From contig NZ_BOMS01000094.1 of assembly GCF_016862315.1 (NCBI RefSeq), positions 1 through 64,000 on the forward strand: DNA of 64,000 nucleotides, given 5' to 3'. Below the pieces are notes generated by a model, which saw only the letters and a list, made by a program, of their open reading frames with translations, searched no databases and was not told the origin of the DNA. Position numbers and translations under genes: made by a program. Below are positions 8,220-17,350 of the stretch, in pieces (position 1 is the stretch's first letter; each line of letters starts with the position of its first letter). Source of the DNA: Actinoplanes palleronii (GTDB lineage: Bacteria; Actinomycetota; Actinomycetes; Mycobacteriales; Micromonosporaceae).

Positions 8220-9413
8220 ATGCGCCGACGCCTGTTCCCCCTCGCCGGCGCCCTGGCCGTCGACATGCTCGGCAGCGGCCTGTTCCTGCCGATCTCGCTG
8301 CTCTTCTTCACCGACGTCGCCGGCCTCCCGCTGGGCACGATCGGTCTGCTGCTGAGCGCCGCCGCGATCGTCTCGCTGCCGGTGCCGCTGCTCGTCGGGC
8401 ACGTCGCGGACCGCTACCGCCCCACCGACCGGGTCATCCTGGCCCAGCTCATGCAGGGGGTGGCGTTCGCGGCCTACGGCTGGGCCCGCACCCCGCTCAC
8501 CGTCTTCCTGGTCGCCACCCTGGCCGCTGTCGGTCAGCGGTTGTTCTGGTCCTCGTTCTTCTCGGTCGTCGCCGGGCTGGCCGAACCCGGCGAGGACAGC
8601 AGGCACGCCGACCGCCGCTACGCCGTCGCCGGCATGATCCAGATGGCCGCGACCGGGGCCGGCGCGCTGCTCGGCGGGCTCGCGGTGACCTACGGCTGGT
8701 ACCGCCCGATCGTCTGGCTGAACGCGGCGACGTTCCTGCTCTCCGCGGTGTTGCTGCTGCTCACGCCCCGGGACACTCGCGTGCCGGTCACCGGGACGAC
8801 CACCGGCGGGTACCGCGCGATGCTCCGCGACCGCACCTATCTCCTGCTGATCGCGGTCAACACGATCTTCGCGCTGTGCAGCGTGTTCGTCGGTGTGGCC
8901 GTGCCGGTCTACCTCGTCGACGCGCTGCCCGCTCCGCACTGGCTGATCGGCCCGCTGCTGACCGCCAACATGATCCTGCTCGCGTCCGGCCAGGCCCTCG
9001 CGGTCCGCCTGGTCCGCCCGCTGTCGCGCGCCCGGGGCCTGGCGCTGGCCGGCGTGCTCTGGATCGTCTGGGCGCTGGTCTACGCCGCCGCGCTCCGCGT
9101 CCCGGCCGCCGCGCTCGTGCCGTATCTGCTGCTCGGCATGATCTTCTACGCGGCCGCCGACCTGATCCACGCGCCGCTCTCCAACGCGCTGTCCGCCGCG
9201 GCCGCCCCACCCGCGCAACGCGGCCGCTATCTGGCGGTCTACCAGTACAGTTTCGCCTTCGCCAACATCCTCGCGCCCACCTTCTTCACCGCGCTGCACG
9301 CCCGCGGCCCCGCCGTCCCGTGGCTCGCCCTCGCCGCCCTGGCCGCGGTCGCCACCACCGCGATCTGGTCCCTGAACGACCCCCTCAAGGCCCGCGAGAA
9401 AATCAAGATCTAA
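8220..9413 (+). CDS. MFS transporter
   Basis: 397 residues with about twelve hydrophobic helices. The start M-R-R-R-L-F-P-L-A-G-A-L-A-V-D-M-L-G-S-G-L-F fits MFS helix 1, and the G-H-V-A-D-R-Y-R loop between helices 2 and 3 is the family signature. Probably a drug or metabolite exporter. The start is leaderless-type: TAGACA at 8208-8213, then 6 nt, then ATG. The TAA stop is the first codon of a dispersed element (copy D), so the gene and the repeat are directly fused. Confidence 0.86.
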   Translation: MRRRLFPLAGALAVDMLGSGLFLPISLLFFTDVAGLPLGTIGLLLSAAAIVSLPVPLLVGHVADRYRPTDRVILAQLMQGVAFAAYGWARTPLTVFLVATLAAVGQRLFWSSFFSVVAGLAEPGEDSRHADRRYAVAGMIQMAATGAGALLGGLAVTYGWYRPIVWLNAATFLLSAVLLLLTPRDTRVPVTGTTTGGYRAMLRDRTYLLLIAVNTIFALCSVFVGVAVPVYLVDALPAPHWLIGPLLTANMILLASGQALAVRLVRPLSRARGLALAGVLWIVWALVYAAALRVPAAALVPYLLLGMIFYAAADLIHAPLSNALSAAAAPPAQRGRYLAVYQYSFAFANILAPTFFTALHARGPAVPWLALAALAAVATTAIWSLNDPLKAREKIKI

Positions 9414-9481
9414 CCCTTTCCGGTACGCATACGGAGCGCCCGTCCGCAGGCGACACGCCACGTCCCGTGGCAGCCTCGCGC
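9411..9481 (-). repeat. Dispersed element, copy D
   Basis: Read on the minus strand it aligns with copy A: CCACGGGACGTGG, then CGCCTGCGGAC and GCGTACCGGAAAGGG. The last bases overlap the TAA stop of the MFS gene. An internal CCACG-tccc-CGTGG hairpin is visible. Confidence 0.72.
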
Positions 9482-9558
9482 GGCACTGCGGCCCGCTCCC
9501 GACCGTGGCGCGCCTCACCGCCGCCCGGGTGGAGAGGTACCTGCGCGATATCCAGCGG

Positions 9559-9573
9559 AAACAGTTCACGTTT
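9559..9573. promoter_or_regulatory. AAAC-N7-GTTT dyad before the GlnR-like gene
   Basis: AAAC (9559-9562) and GTTT (9570-9573) form an inverted repeat with a 7-nt spacer, about 80 nt upstream of the GlnR-like regulator. GlnR boxes have AC-rich half sites of roughly this type, so autoregulation is possible; this is inference only. Confidence 0.35.
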
Positions 9574-9649
9574 AGCGTTGCCTGGAGTCGAGCTACACCG
9601 GCGCCCACGGCCGGCATTCGTGGAGTCCGAAATGCCATGGAAGGGTGTC

Positions 9650-10405
9650 ATGAATCTTCTCCTGCTGACGGACAACCAAGGCGATGTGCTGCCTGCCCTG
9701 GACCTGCTCCCGTACGCCGTCCAGGTCGCCCCCCGCGACAGCTGGGCCCAGGCGATCAAGGACCCGCAACTGGCCGCCGTGCTCGTCGACGCGTGCGTGC
9801 AGCTGACGCAGGCCCGCAGCGTCTGCCGGGCCCTGCGCGCGAACGGCCTGAGCATCCCGCTGATCGCCCTGGTCCGCGACGCCGGCCTGGCCGCCATCGG
9901 CGCCGACTGGTGCATCGACGACTTCGTCCTGACCACCGCCGGCCCGGCCGAGGTCGCGGCCCGGCTCAACATGGTCGTGGACCGGCGCGGCCTGGAGAAC
10001 ACCGCGAGCGACGACACGATCCGCGTCGGCGACCTGACCATCGACTCGCACAGCTACACGACCCGGCTGCGCGGCGAGGCCCTGTCCCTGACCTACAAGG
10101 AGTTCGAGCTGCTGAAGTTCCTCGCCCAGCAGCCCGGCCGGGTGTTCAGCCGCGACCAGCTGCTGCGCGAGGTCTGGGGCTACGACTACTTCGGCGGCAC
10201 CCGCACCGTCGACGTCCACGTCCGCCGCCTGCGCGCCAAGCTGGGCCCGCGCTGCGAGACGATGATCGGCACCGTCCGCCAGGTCGGCTACAAGTTCGTC
10301 CCCCCGGCGACACCCGGCAGCCTCCGCGACACCGCCCAGTCGATCTTCGACGACGCCATGTCCGCCCCGGAGCCCACCCGGGACCAGTCGCTGATCACGT
10401 CCTAG
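9650..10405 (+). CDS. GlnR-like orphan winged-helix regulator
   Basis: 251 residues. The N-terminal pseudo-receiver begins M-N-L-L-L-L-T and contains V-L-P-A-L-D-L-L-P and V-Q-V-A-P, which match the unusual receiver of actinobacterial GlnR, the global nitrogen regulator. Asp47 sits at the GlnR dimer-interface aspartate. The C-terminal OmpR-type DNA-binding domain (about 130-225) has L-T-Y-K-E-F-E-L-L-K-F-L, the W-G-Y-D-Y-F-G-G-T-R-T-V-D-V-H-V-R-R-L-R-A-K motif and G-Y-K-F-V. No partner kinase is nearby, as for GlnR. It could be GlnR itself or a paralogue; the neighbourhood is not nitrogen-related. SD GGAAGGG precedes the ATG. Confidence 0.82.
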   Translation: MNLLLLTDNQGDVLPALDLLPYAVQVAPRDSWAQAIKDPQLAAVLVDACVQLTQARSVCRALRANGLSIPLIALVRDAGLAAIGADWCIDDFVLTTAGPAEVAARLNMVVDRRGLENTASDDTIRVGDLTIDSHSYTTRLRGEALSLTYKEFELLKFLAQQPGRVFSRDQLLREVWGYDYFGGTRTVDVHVRRLRAKLGPRCETMIGTVRQVGYKFVPPATPGSLRDTAQSIFDDAMSAPEPTRDQSLITS

Positions 10406-10448
10406 GCCGCACACCCGGGCCGGGAGACCCGGCCCGGGGTTCGGAGGG

Positions 10449-11555
10449 TCAGCGGACCGACCACCGCTGGGCGGCGGTGCCGTTGCACTGCCAGAGCTGT
10501 ACCAGCGTGGTGTTGGCCGTGCCGCCGCCGTTCACGTCGACGCACTTGCCGGAACCGGCGCCGACGATCGTGCCGTCCGGTTTCGCGGTGAACCTCTGCG
10601 CCGGGGTGCCGTTGCAGGTCCAGGCCTGCACCTTGGTGCCGTCCGCGGTGCCGTTGGCGTTCACGTCCAGGCACTTGTTGCCGTAGGTGCGCAGTTCGCC
10701 GGACGAGGTGGCGGTCCACTGCTGGTTGGCGCCGCCGTGGCAGTCCCAGATCAGCGCCTGGCCGCCGTCCGCGCCGCCGCCGGAGATGTCCAGGCAGCGG
10801 GTGGACTGCGGGTTGGACAACAGGACCGGAGTGCCGACCGGCGGGGTGGTCACCGGCCGCAGACTGGCCGGCACCGCTTGCAGCGCGGCGAACCAGCGGG
10901 CGGCCATCTTGTCGTATCCGGCGGCGTTCGGGTGCAGGCCGTCGGCCAGGTCCGCGGTGGTCAGCGCGGAGTGCATGTCGACCAGGTGGGTTCGCGGTCC
11001 CTTCTGCGCCACGATGCCGGGCAGCGCGGCGTTGGACGTCTGCACCTTCGCCTCGTTCGCCGTGTTGCTGGTCGGAATGATCTGGGCGACGAAGACCTCG
11101 GCGACCGGCGCCAGTGTCCGGATGTGATCGAGCAGCGTGGCCAGCCGGGCCGGGGCGTTGGCGACGTCGTGGTTCTGGCCGATGTCGTTCGTGCCGATGT
11201 GCAGCAGGACCGTGCGCGGGTTGGCGGTGCGCAGCCAGCCGGTGATGTTCGTGTCGAGCTCGTCGATCCGCCAGCCGGAGTGGCCCTCGTGGTCGTGGTC
11301 GCCCAGAGCGGCCGGTCCGTTGACGGCGGAGCCGACGAAGTCCACGGTGTAGCCGGCCGCGGCGGCCCGCTGCCACAGGTTGATCCGGTACCCGCCGGGC
11401 ACGGTGTACCCGTCGGTGATCGAGTCACCCAGCGGCATGATCCGTACGCCGCCGTTCGACTCGGCCTGCGCCGGCGTCGCGGTCGCCGCGATCGACGACA
11501 GGGTCAGGGCCAGTCCGAGCCCGGCCGCGGTGAGCCACCTGCGATGGTGTCGCAC
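10449..11555 (-). CDS. Secreted SGNH/GDSL hydrolase with ricin-B lectin domain
   Basis: 368 residues. Signal peptide about 1-31 (R-H-H-R-R-W..., ending A-Q-A). The SGNH domain runs to about residue 225: Ser45 in G-D-S-I-T-D-G, Asn123 in G-T-N-D-I and Asp205/His208 in D-G-L-H-P-N complete the triad. A beta-trefoil lectin (CBM13) covers about 237-368 with three Q-x-W-type repeats, one degenerate (A-Q-R-F). Probably a secreted esterase on decorated polysaccharide or glycolipid. The GTG start has GGAGGA 6 nt upstream; an ATG six codons earlier overlaps the preceding stop as TGATG. Third gene of the glycosidase operon. Confidence 0.92.
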   Translation of the reverse strand: MRHHRRWLTAAGLGLALTLSSIAATATPAQAESNGGVRIMPLGDSITDGYTVPGGYRINLWQRAAAAGYTVDFVGSAVNGPAALGDHDHEGHSGWRIDELDTNITGWLRTANPRTVLLHIGTNDIGQNHDVANAPARLATLLDHIRTLAPVAEVFVAQIIPTSNTANEAKVQTSNAALPGIVAQKGPRTHLVDMHSALTTADLADGLHPNAAGYDKMAARWFAALQAVPASLRPVTTPPVGTPVLLSNPQSTRCLDISGGGADGGQALIWDCHGGANQQWTATSSGELRTYGNKCLDVNANGTADGTKVQAWTCNGTPAQRFTAKPDGTIVGAGSGKCVDVNGGGTANTTLVQLWQCNGTAAQRWSVR

Positions 11556-11572
11556 AGTCGTTCCTCCACTCA

Positions 11573-14155
11573 TCAGTGCGTCCACTTCTGATTGGTGCCG
11601 CCGTTGCAGGTCCAGATGGCCAGGACGGTTCCGTTGGTGGTGCCGTGTCCGGTGGCGTCCAGGCATCTGCCGGATTCGACGCCGACGATCGTGCCGTCGG
11701 CGCGTACGGTCCATTGCTGGTTGGCGCCACCGGTGCAGTCCCAGATCTGGACGATGTCGCCGTCGGTGGTGCCGTGCGCGTTCACTTCGAGACACTTCGT
11801 GCCGTACACGGTCAGCTGTTGTCCGGTGGTCGCGGTCCAGCTCTGGTTGGTGCCGGCGTTGCAGTCCCAGAGCGCCGGCCGGGTGCCGTTGTCCTGCCGG
11901 TAGCCGGGCACGTCGACGCAGCGCCCGGACTCCTGCCCGCGCAGCGGGGCGGTGACCGTGCCGGTGCCGGCGGTGCCCGGGTACGACGGGGGCGCCGCCG
12001 CCGCGCCGGTGGCCCACGAGGTGTTCGCCGAGGTGCCGAGGGTGAACGCGAGCGTGCCGCCGCCGGTGACGAACGAGGCCGGCAGGTACGCGTTGTTCCA
12101 CGCCGATCCGTTCAGGGTGGCGCTCTGCACGTACGGCGCGCCGGTCGCCGCCTGCGGTGCGGTGATCCGGATCGTGCCGCCGCCGCCGAGCGCGATGCTG
12201 ACCTCGGTGAACAGTGGGCTGCCGAGCGCCAGGTCCGCGGTGCCGGGGGTGTTCGGGTAGAAGCCCAGCGCCGCGAAGACGTACCAGGCGCTCATCGTGC
12301 CGAGGTCGTCGTTGCCCACGCCCCAGTTCGCCGGCGAGGTGTTCCACAGCTCGTTCTGCACCTGGCGGACCTTCTGCTGGGTCTTCCAGGGCTGGCCGAC
12401 GTAGTCGTACGCCCAGGGCAGGTTCATCGACGGCTCGTTGCCCATGTCGGCCTTGTCGGAGTCGTTGCTCTGCCCGTGCAGGCTGGACAGCACGCTGTCG
12501 AGGTAGCTCACCATGGCGGCGTTGCCACCCTTGGCGTCGGCGAGACCGCGCAGGTTGAACGGCACCATGCCGGTGTACTGCCAGGACGTGCCCTCGACCA
12601 TGTCGGTGCTCTTCTTCGGGTCGAAGCCGGGCCGCCACTGACCGTTGAGCTGCTTGCCCTGCACGAAGCCGGTGGCCGGGTTGAACACGTTGCGCCAGGA
12701 CTGGGCGCGGTTGACGAACGTCGTCTGGTTGGCGGTGTCACCGAGCCGGCCGGCCATCGCGCCGATCGCGAAGTCCGACGTGGCGTACTCGAGGGTGGTG
12801 GCGGTGGGCCCGTAGAAGCCGCTCTCGTACGTGCCGTCGGTGGGCAGGTAGCCGATGGTGTCGATGTACCGGTTGCCCTTGCGGACCTTGTTCTGCGCGG
12901 TGCCCTGCGCCACCATGGCGTTCTTCGCCGCGGTGGTGTCGAAGGCGCGGGCGCCGAACGCGTGGTAGTCGGCGATGACGATCGGCGACGGGTCCCCGTT
13001 CATCACGTCGGTGTCGGCGTGGTTCAGCGTCCACTTCGGCAGGAAGCCGCCGTTCTGCTGGTAGTCGTTGAGCAGCGACTGGGCCGCGTCACTCGCCGAC
13101 TGCGGATCGACCAGTGCGTGCAGCTGTGCCTGCGAGCGGTAGATGTCCCAGCCGGAGAACGTGGCATATTGCGCCCGCTGCGCCCCGCTGACCGTGTGGG
13201 TCTGCCGGTCGAAGCCGGTGTACTGACCGTTGACGTCGCTGTAGACGTTCGGGTGCAGCAGCGCGTGGTACAGCGCGGTGTAGAAGATCTTCTGCTGGTC
13301 GCCGGTCCCGCCGGTGACGGCGATCCGGCCGAGCTTGGCGTTCCACGCGGTGTGTGCCGCCTGGCGGGTGGCGGCGAAGTCCCAGCCGGGGATCTCGGCG
13401 GCCCGGTTCGCCGCCGCGTTGGCGTCCGACACGAACGACACGCCGACCTTCGCGGTGACCACCCGGTTGCTGCTCGCGTCGAAGGTCACCGAGTTGCCGC
13501 CGCTGAACGTGCCGTCCGAGGTCATCGGCCGGTCGAAGACCATGCTGAACCGCAGCGTGTAGGTAGGGCTGTCGGCGCAGAAGTGCCCGGACGTGATCCA
13601 GCCGCGGATCTCGGTGCTGCTGACCCGGGTGAAACTCTGCGCGTCGGTCCGGGTGCCGGCCGAGCCCAGTTTGAACAGCAGGTTGGCCTGGTTGGTCTGC
13701 GGAAACGTGAAGCGGGCCATCCCGGTACGGGTGGTCGTGGTCAGCTCGGTCGTGACCCCGTTGCCGAGAGTCACCGTGTACGCGCCGGCCGTCGCCGACT
13801 CGTCGGCGTGCGAGAAGCTCGACGTCGCCGAACCGTTGACGGCGCCGACGGTCGGCAGGATCGGCACGTCGGCGGTCGCGTTGCAGCCCGGGCCGGACAG
13901 GTGGTTGAGGCTGAAGCCGGTGATGGTGTTGTCGCTGTAGGCGTAGTTGCCGCCCGCCGGCCGCGACGGGGTGTCCGGACTCCACTGGACCATGCCGAAC
14001 GGCACCACCGCGCCGGGGAACGTGTTACCGCCGTTGGACGTGCCGAGCAACGGGTTGACCAGCGACGCCGGGTCGCTGACCGCGGCGTCCGCCCGTCCGG
14101 CCGGCACCGTGACCAGACCGGCGACGAGCAACAGGACGAGCGCTCGGCGGCTCAT
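11573..14155 (-). CDS. Secreted GH92 alpha-mannosidase with ricin-B lectin domain
   Basis: 860 residues. Signal peptide about 1-24 (ends A-D-A). GH92 hallmarks: N-P-L-L-G-T near the N-terminus, F-S-G-W-D-I-Y-R-S, D-V-M-N-G-D, E-G-T-S-W-Q-Y, G-N-E-P-S-M-N-L-P-W-A-Y and G-N-D-D-L-G-T-M-S-A-W-Y-V-F with the probable catalytic base pair at Asp616/Asp617. GH92 enzymes are Ca-dependent exo-mannosidases that act on N-glycan or mannan branches. The beta-trefoil lectin spans about 738-860 with three Q-x-W repeats. The ATG overlaps the stop of the upstream GH59 gene (ATGA), so the two are translationally coupled. Confidence 0.94.
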   Translation of the reverse strand: MSRRALVLLLVAGLVTVPAGRADAAVSDPASLVNPLLGTSNGGNTFPGAVVPFGMVQWSPDTPSRPAGGNYAYSDNTITGFSLNHLSGPGCNATADVPILPTVGAVNGSATSSFSHADESATAGAYTVTLGNGVTTELTTTTRTGMARFTFPQTNQANLLFKLGSAGTRTDAQSFTRVSSTEIRGWITSGHFCADSPTYTLRFSMVFDRPMTSDGTFSGGNSVTFDASSNRVVTAKVGVSFVSDANAAANRAAEIPGWDFAATRQAAHTAWNAKLGRIAVTGGTGDQQKIFYTALYHALLHPNVYSDVNGQYTGFDRQTHTVSGAQRAQYATFSGWDIYRSQAQLHALVDPQSASDAAQSLLNDYQQNGGFLPKWTLNHADTDVMNGDPSPIVIADYHAFGARAFDTTAAKNAMVAQGTAQNKVRKGNRYIDTIGYLPTDGTYESGFYGPTATTLEYATSDFAIGAMAGRLGDTANQTTFVNRAQSWRNVFNPATGFVQGKQLNGQWRPGFDPKKSTDMVEGTSWQYTGMVPFNLRGLADAKGGNAAMVSYLDSVLSSLHGQSNDSDKADMGNEPSMNLPWAYDYVGQPWKTQQKVRQVQNELWNTSPANWGVGNDDLGTMSAWYVFAALGFYPNTPGTADLALGSPLFTEVSIALGGGGTIRITAPQAATGAPYVQSATLNGSAWNNAYLPASFVTGGGTLAFTLGTSANTSWATGAAAAPPSYPGTAGTGTVTAPLRGQESGRCVDVPGYRQDNGTRPALWDCNAGTNQSWTATTGQQLTVYGTKCLEVNAHGTTDGDIVQIWDCTGGANQQWTVRADGTIVGVESGRCLDATGHGTTNGTVLAIWTCNGGTNQKWTH

Positions 14156-16932
14156 CCGCGTGCCCACTTCTGGTTGGCGGCGCCGGTGCAGGTCCAGATG
14201 ACCAGCGGGGTGCCGTCGGCCGTACCGTGGCCGACCGCGTCGAGGCACTTGCCGGAGCCGACCGCGACGACGGAGCCGTCGGCGTTGACCGTCCACTGCT
14301 GGTTGGCGCCGCCCGTGCAGTCCCAGACGTCGACCACCGTGCCGTCGGCGGTCGCGCCGCCGGCGACGTCGAGGCACTTGTCGAGCACGGTGAGCCGGCC
14401 GTTCGCCGTCGACGTCCACGCCTGGTTGGAGCCGTTGTTGCAGGTCCAGAACGCGGGCCGGGTGCCGTTGGCGGTGTTGGCGGCGGGCAGGTCGACGCAC
14501 TTGCCGGACTGGAGGCCCTTCAGGATCCCGACCGTGTCACCGCGCGCCCATTTCTGGTTGGCGCCGCCGTTGCAACCCCAGATCGTCAGCGGGGACCCGT
14601 TGGTGGTGAGGTGGTTTCCCACCTCAAGGCATTTGCCGGAGCCGGCCCCGACGACGCTGCCGTCACTGTTGACGGTCCACTGCTGGTTCGTTCCTCCGCC
14701 ACAATCCCAGATGTGTACGGCGGTGCCGTCCGCGGTCCCGGCCCCGTTGACGTCCAGGCACTTGCCTCCGGGGGTCCGCAGCTGCTTGGCCGGGGTGAGC
14801 GTCCACTGCTGGTTGGTGCCGCCGGTGCAGTCCCACAGCGCCGGCCGGGTTCCGTTGGCCTGGTTGCCGCCGGGCACGTCGGCACAGCGGCCCGACTCCT
14901 GGCCCTTGAGCACGCCGGCGAGGGTGCCGGCCGCATTCGGGGTGACGCGCAGGTTGTCGAACTGGTTCGTCTGGTACCCGACCACGCCGAGGCCCACCTG
15001 CCCGGTGGTGAACGTGGTGTCGGTGACCTGGCCGACGACGGCGCCGTCGACGCTCGCCGTGATCGTGTTGCCGGAGAAGCCGAGCGCGATCGTGTGCCAC
15101 GTGTTCAGGCCCAGCGCGGCCCGGTTGCCCGAGCTGAGCGTGCTGCGGGTGCCGCTGCTGGTGGTGCGGGCGATCGACCACGCGCCGGTGTCACTGATCC
15201 GCAGCTGGTAGGCGGCCTGGTGGCTCTGCGGCCGGTTCTGCGTATTGGCCCGGCCGAGCAGGGTCACCGTGCCGGCCTGCTGCATGTCGACGTCGGTGGT
15301 GACCGTGTAGTCGCTCCACGACGGGTCACCGACCAGGGTGAACGCGTCGCTGTCGTCCTGCCAGTTGATCGGCTGCACCGGCGCGACCTGCTGCAGGCAG
15401 GTGCCGCCGCGGCCGGCCGCGCAGGCCCGGGTCTCGAACGAGCCCTGCATGTCCTCGGTGTACTTCGGTTGTTTGCGGACCGCGTACCCGTCGAAGGTGT
15501 CGGTGTAGGGCAGCGCCAGGGTGCCGGTCGGCGGGCTGACCGCGGTGCCCTTGCCCTGCCCGGTCGTGGTGGTCACGGTGTAGATCCGGTGGGGCTGCAG
15601 GGTCAGCGCGTACTTGCCGCCGCTGACCGGCACGTCGGCCTGCTTGACGAAGTGGTCGGCCGGGTTGTCCGAGCCCATGTCGGTGGACCAGACGTGCACG
15701 GTGCCGGTGCTCAGCCCGCCGGCGACGGTCACGTTCACGGTCTGCGCGGCGGTGCTGCCGCTGGTCTCGTAGATCGTGGAGTAGTCGCTGTTGTTCGGTG
15801 ACTTCAGCGAGACGTAGCTGCCGTTGGCCCGGTTGCCGCCGAGGTAGCCGCTGGCCGAGTTGTTCAGGTAGCGCCAGCCGGGCTGGGTGAACTGGCCGTA
15901 GTGCGCGTTGGCCCACAGGTTCTTGCCGACCCGGTAGGAACCGGACCAGGGGGAACCGGCGTCCATCAGCCCCACCGTGGCGTACGGAAGATTGGGGGTG
16001 ATCGCCGCGAGCAGCGGCCAGTTCAGGAATCCGGTGAGTTCGGCGTCCAGATAGCCGCGGTTGACGGTCCGGATGTAGGGCACCACCCCGGCGTTGTCGT
16101 CCTGCGAACCGAACTCGCTGGCCCACAGCGGTTTCCCGGAGTTGCGGGCGTTCGTCGTGGTCGAACACGACTCGGCCTGCGACAGGTACCCGCAGACGTA
16201 GTGGTTGCCGAGCACACCGACGGCGTTCTTCAGCGTGGCGTCAGCGCCGAACTCGTCGGCCATCCCCCAGCCGCTGTCGTCACCGACGATCTGCACCGAC
16301 CCGAAACCCGCGTTGTTCAGGCTGGTCCGCAGGTTCTTGTACCAGCCGCTGTCGTGTCCGCGCTCGTTCCAGCCACCGAGGTAGTTGATCGTCAGGCCGT
16401 GCTGCTTCGCGCAGTTGAGCCACGAGATGTCGTAGTCGATCATGTCCTGCGACCAGAAGTTGTGCCCGCCGACCCAGCCCGGTGCGGCCCACGGCAGGGC
16501 GACCAGCTTGATGTTCGGGTTGCGGGCGACGGCCTGCTCACCGAGCCAGAACTCGTAGCCGACGTTGCAGTTGATGTCGCCGCGGACGTGCTGGTGGCTC
16601 GGCTCGGAGCCGTCGGTGGAGTTGGCGTCCCCGCCGATCTCCAGCTTGAGCAGTTGGACGGCCGCGCCGTAGCCGGGCTTGAACAGGTAGTCGAGGATCT
16701 GTGCGCGCTGGGCCTCCGGATAGTCGATCAGCAGACGGGAGTTGCCACCACCGCCACTGATCGCACCGACACCGTCGAACGTGCGGCCGGCGACGGTGCC
16801 GTCCAGGGTGATCGTCGTGGTGGCCGCCTGGGCCGGCGTCGCTCCGGCGGCACCGGCGAGGGTGGCCGCCAGGGTCAGGGCGGCCAGGGCCAGCAGGCTG
16901 CGGAACCGTTTCCGGCGTGGGACTGGGAGCAC
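14152..16932 (-). CDS. Secreted GH59 galactocerebrosidase-like enzyme with two ricin-B lectin domains
   Basis: 926 residues. Signal peptide about 1-36 (P-R-R-K-R-F..., ending A-Q-A). The catalytic domain opens with F-D-G-V-G-A-I-S-G-G-G-G-N-S-R-L-L, the GH59 (GALC) signature; Glu190 in W-N-E-R-G is the probable acid/base and Glu273 in W-A-S-E-F-G the nucleophile. A LamG-like beta-sandwich follows (about 470-665), then two tandem beta-trefoil lectins (about 670-795 and 798-926), each with three Q-x-W motifs. Predicted to release beta-galactose from galactolipids or galactans outside the cell. GTG start 8 nt after GAAGGA. First gene of the operon, about 200 nt downstream of its promoter. Confidence 0.93.
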   Translation of the reverse strand: MLPVPRRKRFRSLLALAALTLAATLAGAAGATPAQAATTTITLDGTVAGRTFDGVGAISGGGGNSRLLIDYPEAQRAQILDYLFKPGYGAAVQLLKLEIGGDANSTDGSEPSHQHVRGDINCNVGYEFWLGEQAVARNPNIKLVALPWAAPGWVGGHNFWSQDMIDYDISWLNCAKQHGLTINYLGGWNERGHDSGWYKNLRTSLNNAGFGSVQIVGDDSGWGMADEFGADATLKNAVGVLGNHYVCGYLSQAESCSTTTNARNSGKPLWASEFGSQDDNAGVVPYIRTVNRGYLDAELTGFLNWPLLAAITPNLPYATVGLMDAGSPWSGSYRVGKNLWANAHYGQFTQPGWRYLNNSASGYLGGNRANGSYVSLKSPNNSDYSTIYETSGSTAAQTVNVTVAGGLSTGTVHVWSTDMGSDNPADHFVKQADVPVSGGKYALTLQPHRIYTVTTTTGQGKGTAVSPPTGTLALPYTDTFDGYAVRKQPKYTEDMQGSFETRACAAGRGGTCLQQVAPVQPINWQDDSDAFTLVGDPSWSDYTVTTDVDMQQAGTVTLLGRANTQNRPQSHQAAYQLRISDTGAWSIARTTSSGTRSTLSSGNRAALGLNTWHTIALGFSGNTITASVDGAVVGQVTDTTFTTGQVGLGVVGYQTNQFDNLRVTPNAAGTLAGVLKGQESGRCADVPGGNQANGTRPALWDCTGGTNQQWTLTPAKQLRTPGGKCLDVNGAGTADGTAVHIWDCGGGTNQQWTVNSDGSVVGAGSGKCLEVGNHLTTNGSPLTIWGCNGGANQKWARGDTVGILKGLQSGKCVDLPAANTANGTRPAFWTCNNGSNQAWTSTANGRLTVLDKCLDVAGGATADGTVVDVWDCTGGANQQWTVNADGSVVAVGSGKCLDAVGHGTADGTPLVIWTCTGAANQKWARG

Positions 16933-17136
16933 GGAAGCTCTCCTTCGATGTCGGGGGAACGATCGGGAGAAGCAGTTCGCCGACGGCACGCACGGTGCCA
17001 GGACCCGCCCTTGACGAAGGTCGGGCTGACGGGGATCCGAGCGTCCGGGCCGGCGCGGATGCGGCGGCACTTCGTCGTGGTTCATCGACTACGGGCGAGG
17101 CACCGAACATCGGTCGAACACGATGAGACATCGACA

Positions 17137-17165
17137 ATCAAAGATGAACGTTTCCCGGATGTCAA
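17137..17165 (-). promoter_or_regulatory. Glycosidase operon promoter with operator in the spacer
   Basis: On the minus strand, TTGACA (17165-17160) and TTTGAT (17142-17137) are separated by 17 nt. The spacer contains GGAAACGTTC, a LacI/GalR-type CG-centred half-symmetric operator (17154-17145). A bound repressor would exclude RNA polymerase. The predicted start of transcription is near 17130, giving a leader of about 200 nt before the GTG of the GH59 gene. Confidence 0.72.
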
Positions 17166-17185
17166 CGTTGTCAGCACCCCGAAAC

Positions 17186-17195
17186 GAACGCTTCC
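17186..17195. promoter_or_regulatory. Second LacI-type operator, upstream of -35
   Basis: GAACGCTTCC differs by one base from the spacer operator GAACGTTTCC and lies about 20 bp upstream of the -35 box. The spacing of 41 bp between site starts is close to four helical turns. Confidence 0.55.
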
Positions 17196-17350
17196 GAGAT
17201 GGGCCTTCCCGAAGCCGATCCGACGTGATAACCGCAGCATGCGACGCATGAGTCGCTCTCCGGCCGGCCGAGGGCACCCCCTCCCAGGCGGGGCGGGCGG
17301 GTAGGCCCAAGGCCGAGCCTCCGAGCCCCTGGAGAGCGCGTTCCCGACAT

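Noticed and set aside
11576..15211. 1211-codon open frame on the plus strand
   Set aside because: It is the complement of the GH92 and GH59 genes; the repetitive Val/Gly/Arg composition mirrors the lectin repeats and there is no start signal or domain.
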